Origin: Acidimicrobiales bacterium
GTDB lineage: Bacteria > Actinomycetota > Acidimicrobiia > Acidimicrobiales > Palsa-688
Length of the DNA: 5,606 bases
Direction of reading: 5' to 3'
NCBI GenBank assembly: GCA_030039575.1
Contig: JASHVH010000192.1
Location: 1-5,606, forward strand
The position numbers were made by a program, and so were the translations under genes. Positions 4,924-5,606 of the stretch are shown here, one piece after another (the stretch's first letter is position 1; every line of letters starts with the position of its first letter). The notes under the pieces are model-generated. The model was given only the letters and a program-made list of their open reading frames with translations, was not told where the DNA came from and searched no databases.

Positions 4924-5606
4924 GTGGGCCGCATAAGACCCCCCGGACCTCTTCTTGCCTCGGGCCGGGATGCAGACATTTTCGAGTACGGGCCGACCCT
5001 CGTCCTGCGCCGCTCCCGCTTGGGGCGCTCGCTGCTCCCGGAGGCCCGCATCATGGAACACCTCCGTGCCCGCGGCTACCCCGTCCCCGCAGTCGACGAG
5101 GTCAGCGACGACGGCGCCGACCTGGTGATGGAGCGCATTGAGGGAGTGCCGATGGTCGAGGAGCTCGGTCGCGCTCCGTTGACGGTCTTACGACAGGCCC
5201 GTGTCCTCGCCGACCTTCACCGCCACCTCCACGACCTGGAAGCCCCCGACTTCCTTACGCCGACACCGCTCGGCCAGGGAGACCGCGTGCTTCACCTCGA
5301 CTTGCACCCGCTGAACGTGATCGTCGGGCCCAGGGGCCCTGTGGTGATCGACTGGGCTCGCGCTGGTTCCGGCGCCCCCGAAACCGACGTGGCCGTGGCC
5401 TGGGCGCTCATGTCCGCCGGGGAGATCCCCGGCGGTGGCGCCAAAGCCAAGTTGCTCGGCTTGGGCCGGTCCCTGCTCGTCAACGGCTTCGTTTCGCACT
5501 TCGATCGCCACCAGGTGGCGCGCCAACTGCGAGCGGTAGTGCAGTGGAAAGCCACGGACCCCAATATGAGCGAGAAGGAAGTCCAGGGGATGTGGCGTTT
5601 GGTCGA
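4924..5606 (+). CDS. Phosphotransferase of the aminoglycoside phosphotransferase/choline kinase fold, C-terminus cut by window edge
   Basis: 227 codons are visible from GTG 4924; the stop lies beyond 5606. ATG 5053 would remove the whole N-terminal ATP-binding part, so GTG 4924 (or TTG 4903) is preferred. The N-lobe has LLASGRDADIF (10-20), the nucleotide-loop position, then LVLRR (26-30) where most relatives carry the ATP-binding Lys but Arg is seen here, and Glu40 as its partner. The hinge is LVMERIEGVPM (67-77). The catalytic Brenner motif HLDLHPLN (124-131) gives Asp126 and Asn131, and VVIDWARAG (140-148) gives the metal ligand Asp143. These residues predict transfer of a phosphate from ATP/GTP to a hydroxyl group. 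Many chromosomal actinobacterial members have no known substrate, so antibiotic resistance should not be assumed. No Shine-Dalgarno is seen. It is divergent from the hemolysin III gene, with a 121-bp GC-rich gap. Confidence 0.88.
   Translation, partial: MGRIRPPGPLLASGRDADIFEYGPTLVLRRSRLGRSLLPEARIMEHLRARGYPVPAVDEVSDDGADLVMERIEGVPMVEELGRAPLTVLRQARVLADLHRHLHDLEAPDFLTPTPLGQGDRVLHLDLHPLNVIVGPRGPVVIDWARAGSGAPETDVAVAWALMSAGEIPGGGAKAKLLGLGRSLLVNGFVSHFDRHQVARQLRAVVQWKATDPNMSEKEVQGMWRLV

Noticed and set aside
4803..5054. 84-residue N-terminal extension of hemolysin III
   Set aside because: It overlaps the phosphotransferase start on the opposite strand, is low-complexity, and makes the protein longer than the family.
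3979..5061. 360-codon minus-strand frame across hemolysin III and the intergenic region
   Set aside because: The hemolysin III motifs lie in a different frame. One stretch (AGWEVVWASAKSLLYDPVNG, about 4795-4855) looks protein-like but has no start signal, and what follows is a shadow.
4924..5606. Calling the phosphotransferase an aminoglycoside resistance gene
   Set aside because: The fold and catalytic motifs are shared with many non-resistance kinases, and nothing in the context (mobile element, other resistance gene) supports it.

Overview
High-GC bacterial chromosomal DNA. The genes show strong G/C preference at third codon positions, and several starts look leaderless. The protein families present (DUF3089 secreted hydrolase, APH-type phosphotransferase with an LASGRDAD N-terminus, hemolysin III) suggest an actinobacterium. 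An Acidimicrobiia-like soil or aquatic lineage is my best guess, but the sequence alone does not prove it. I see no insertion sequence, tRNA, rRNA, CRISPR array or phage gene.

Layout. (1) Positions 1-780, minus strand: a short-chain dehydrogenase/reductase (SDR) whose C-terminus runs off the left edge. (2) Positions 781-831: a compact divergent control region with a MerR-type promoter (20-bp spacer carrying a dyad) that would give a leaderless SDR transcript. (3) Positions 832-1188, plus strand: a short MerR-family regulator, the obvious candidate controller of the SDR. (4) Positions 1218-1402: a small ORF, possibly frameshifted, lying directly against the next gene. (5) Positions 1407-2192: a cytoplasmic alpha/beta hydrolase. 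(6) Positions 2193-2261: an AT-rich promoter/operator for (7) a MarR-family regulator at 2262-2699. (8) Positions 2700-2848: a leader containing two hairpins. (9) Positions 2849-4069: a secreted DUF3089 serine-hydrolase-like protein. (10) Positions 4110-4802, minus strand: a hemolysin III/PAQR-type seven-helix membrane protein, convergent with the DUF3089 gene and separated from it by 40 bp without a clear terminator. (11) Positions 4803-4923: a GC-rich divergent intergenic region with a perfect 14-bp palindrome. (12) Positions 4924-5606, plus strand: an aminoglycoside-phosphotransferase/choline-kinase-fold protein cut by the right edge.

How the genes relate. The best supported regulatory unit is SDR-MerR: divergent genes, short spacing and a long-spacer promoter with a central dyad. 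The small ORF and alpha/beta hydrolase follow merR on the same strand and could be co-transcribed with it. MarR has its own promoter overlapped by an inverted repeat, so autoregulation is likely; its other targets cannot be read from the window. DUF3089 has a strong Shine-Dalgarno sequence, unlike the SDR, marR and hlyIII genes. Taken together this is an ordinary accessory/metabolic stretch. I did not find a convincing new multi-gene system; the most informative signals are the two regulator-promoter architectures and the small ORF before the hydrolase.
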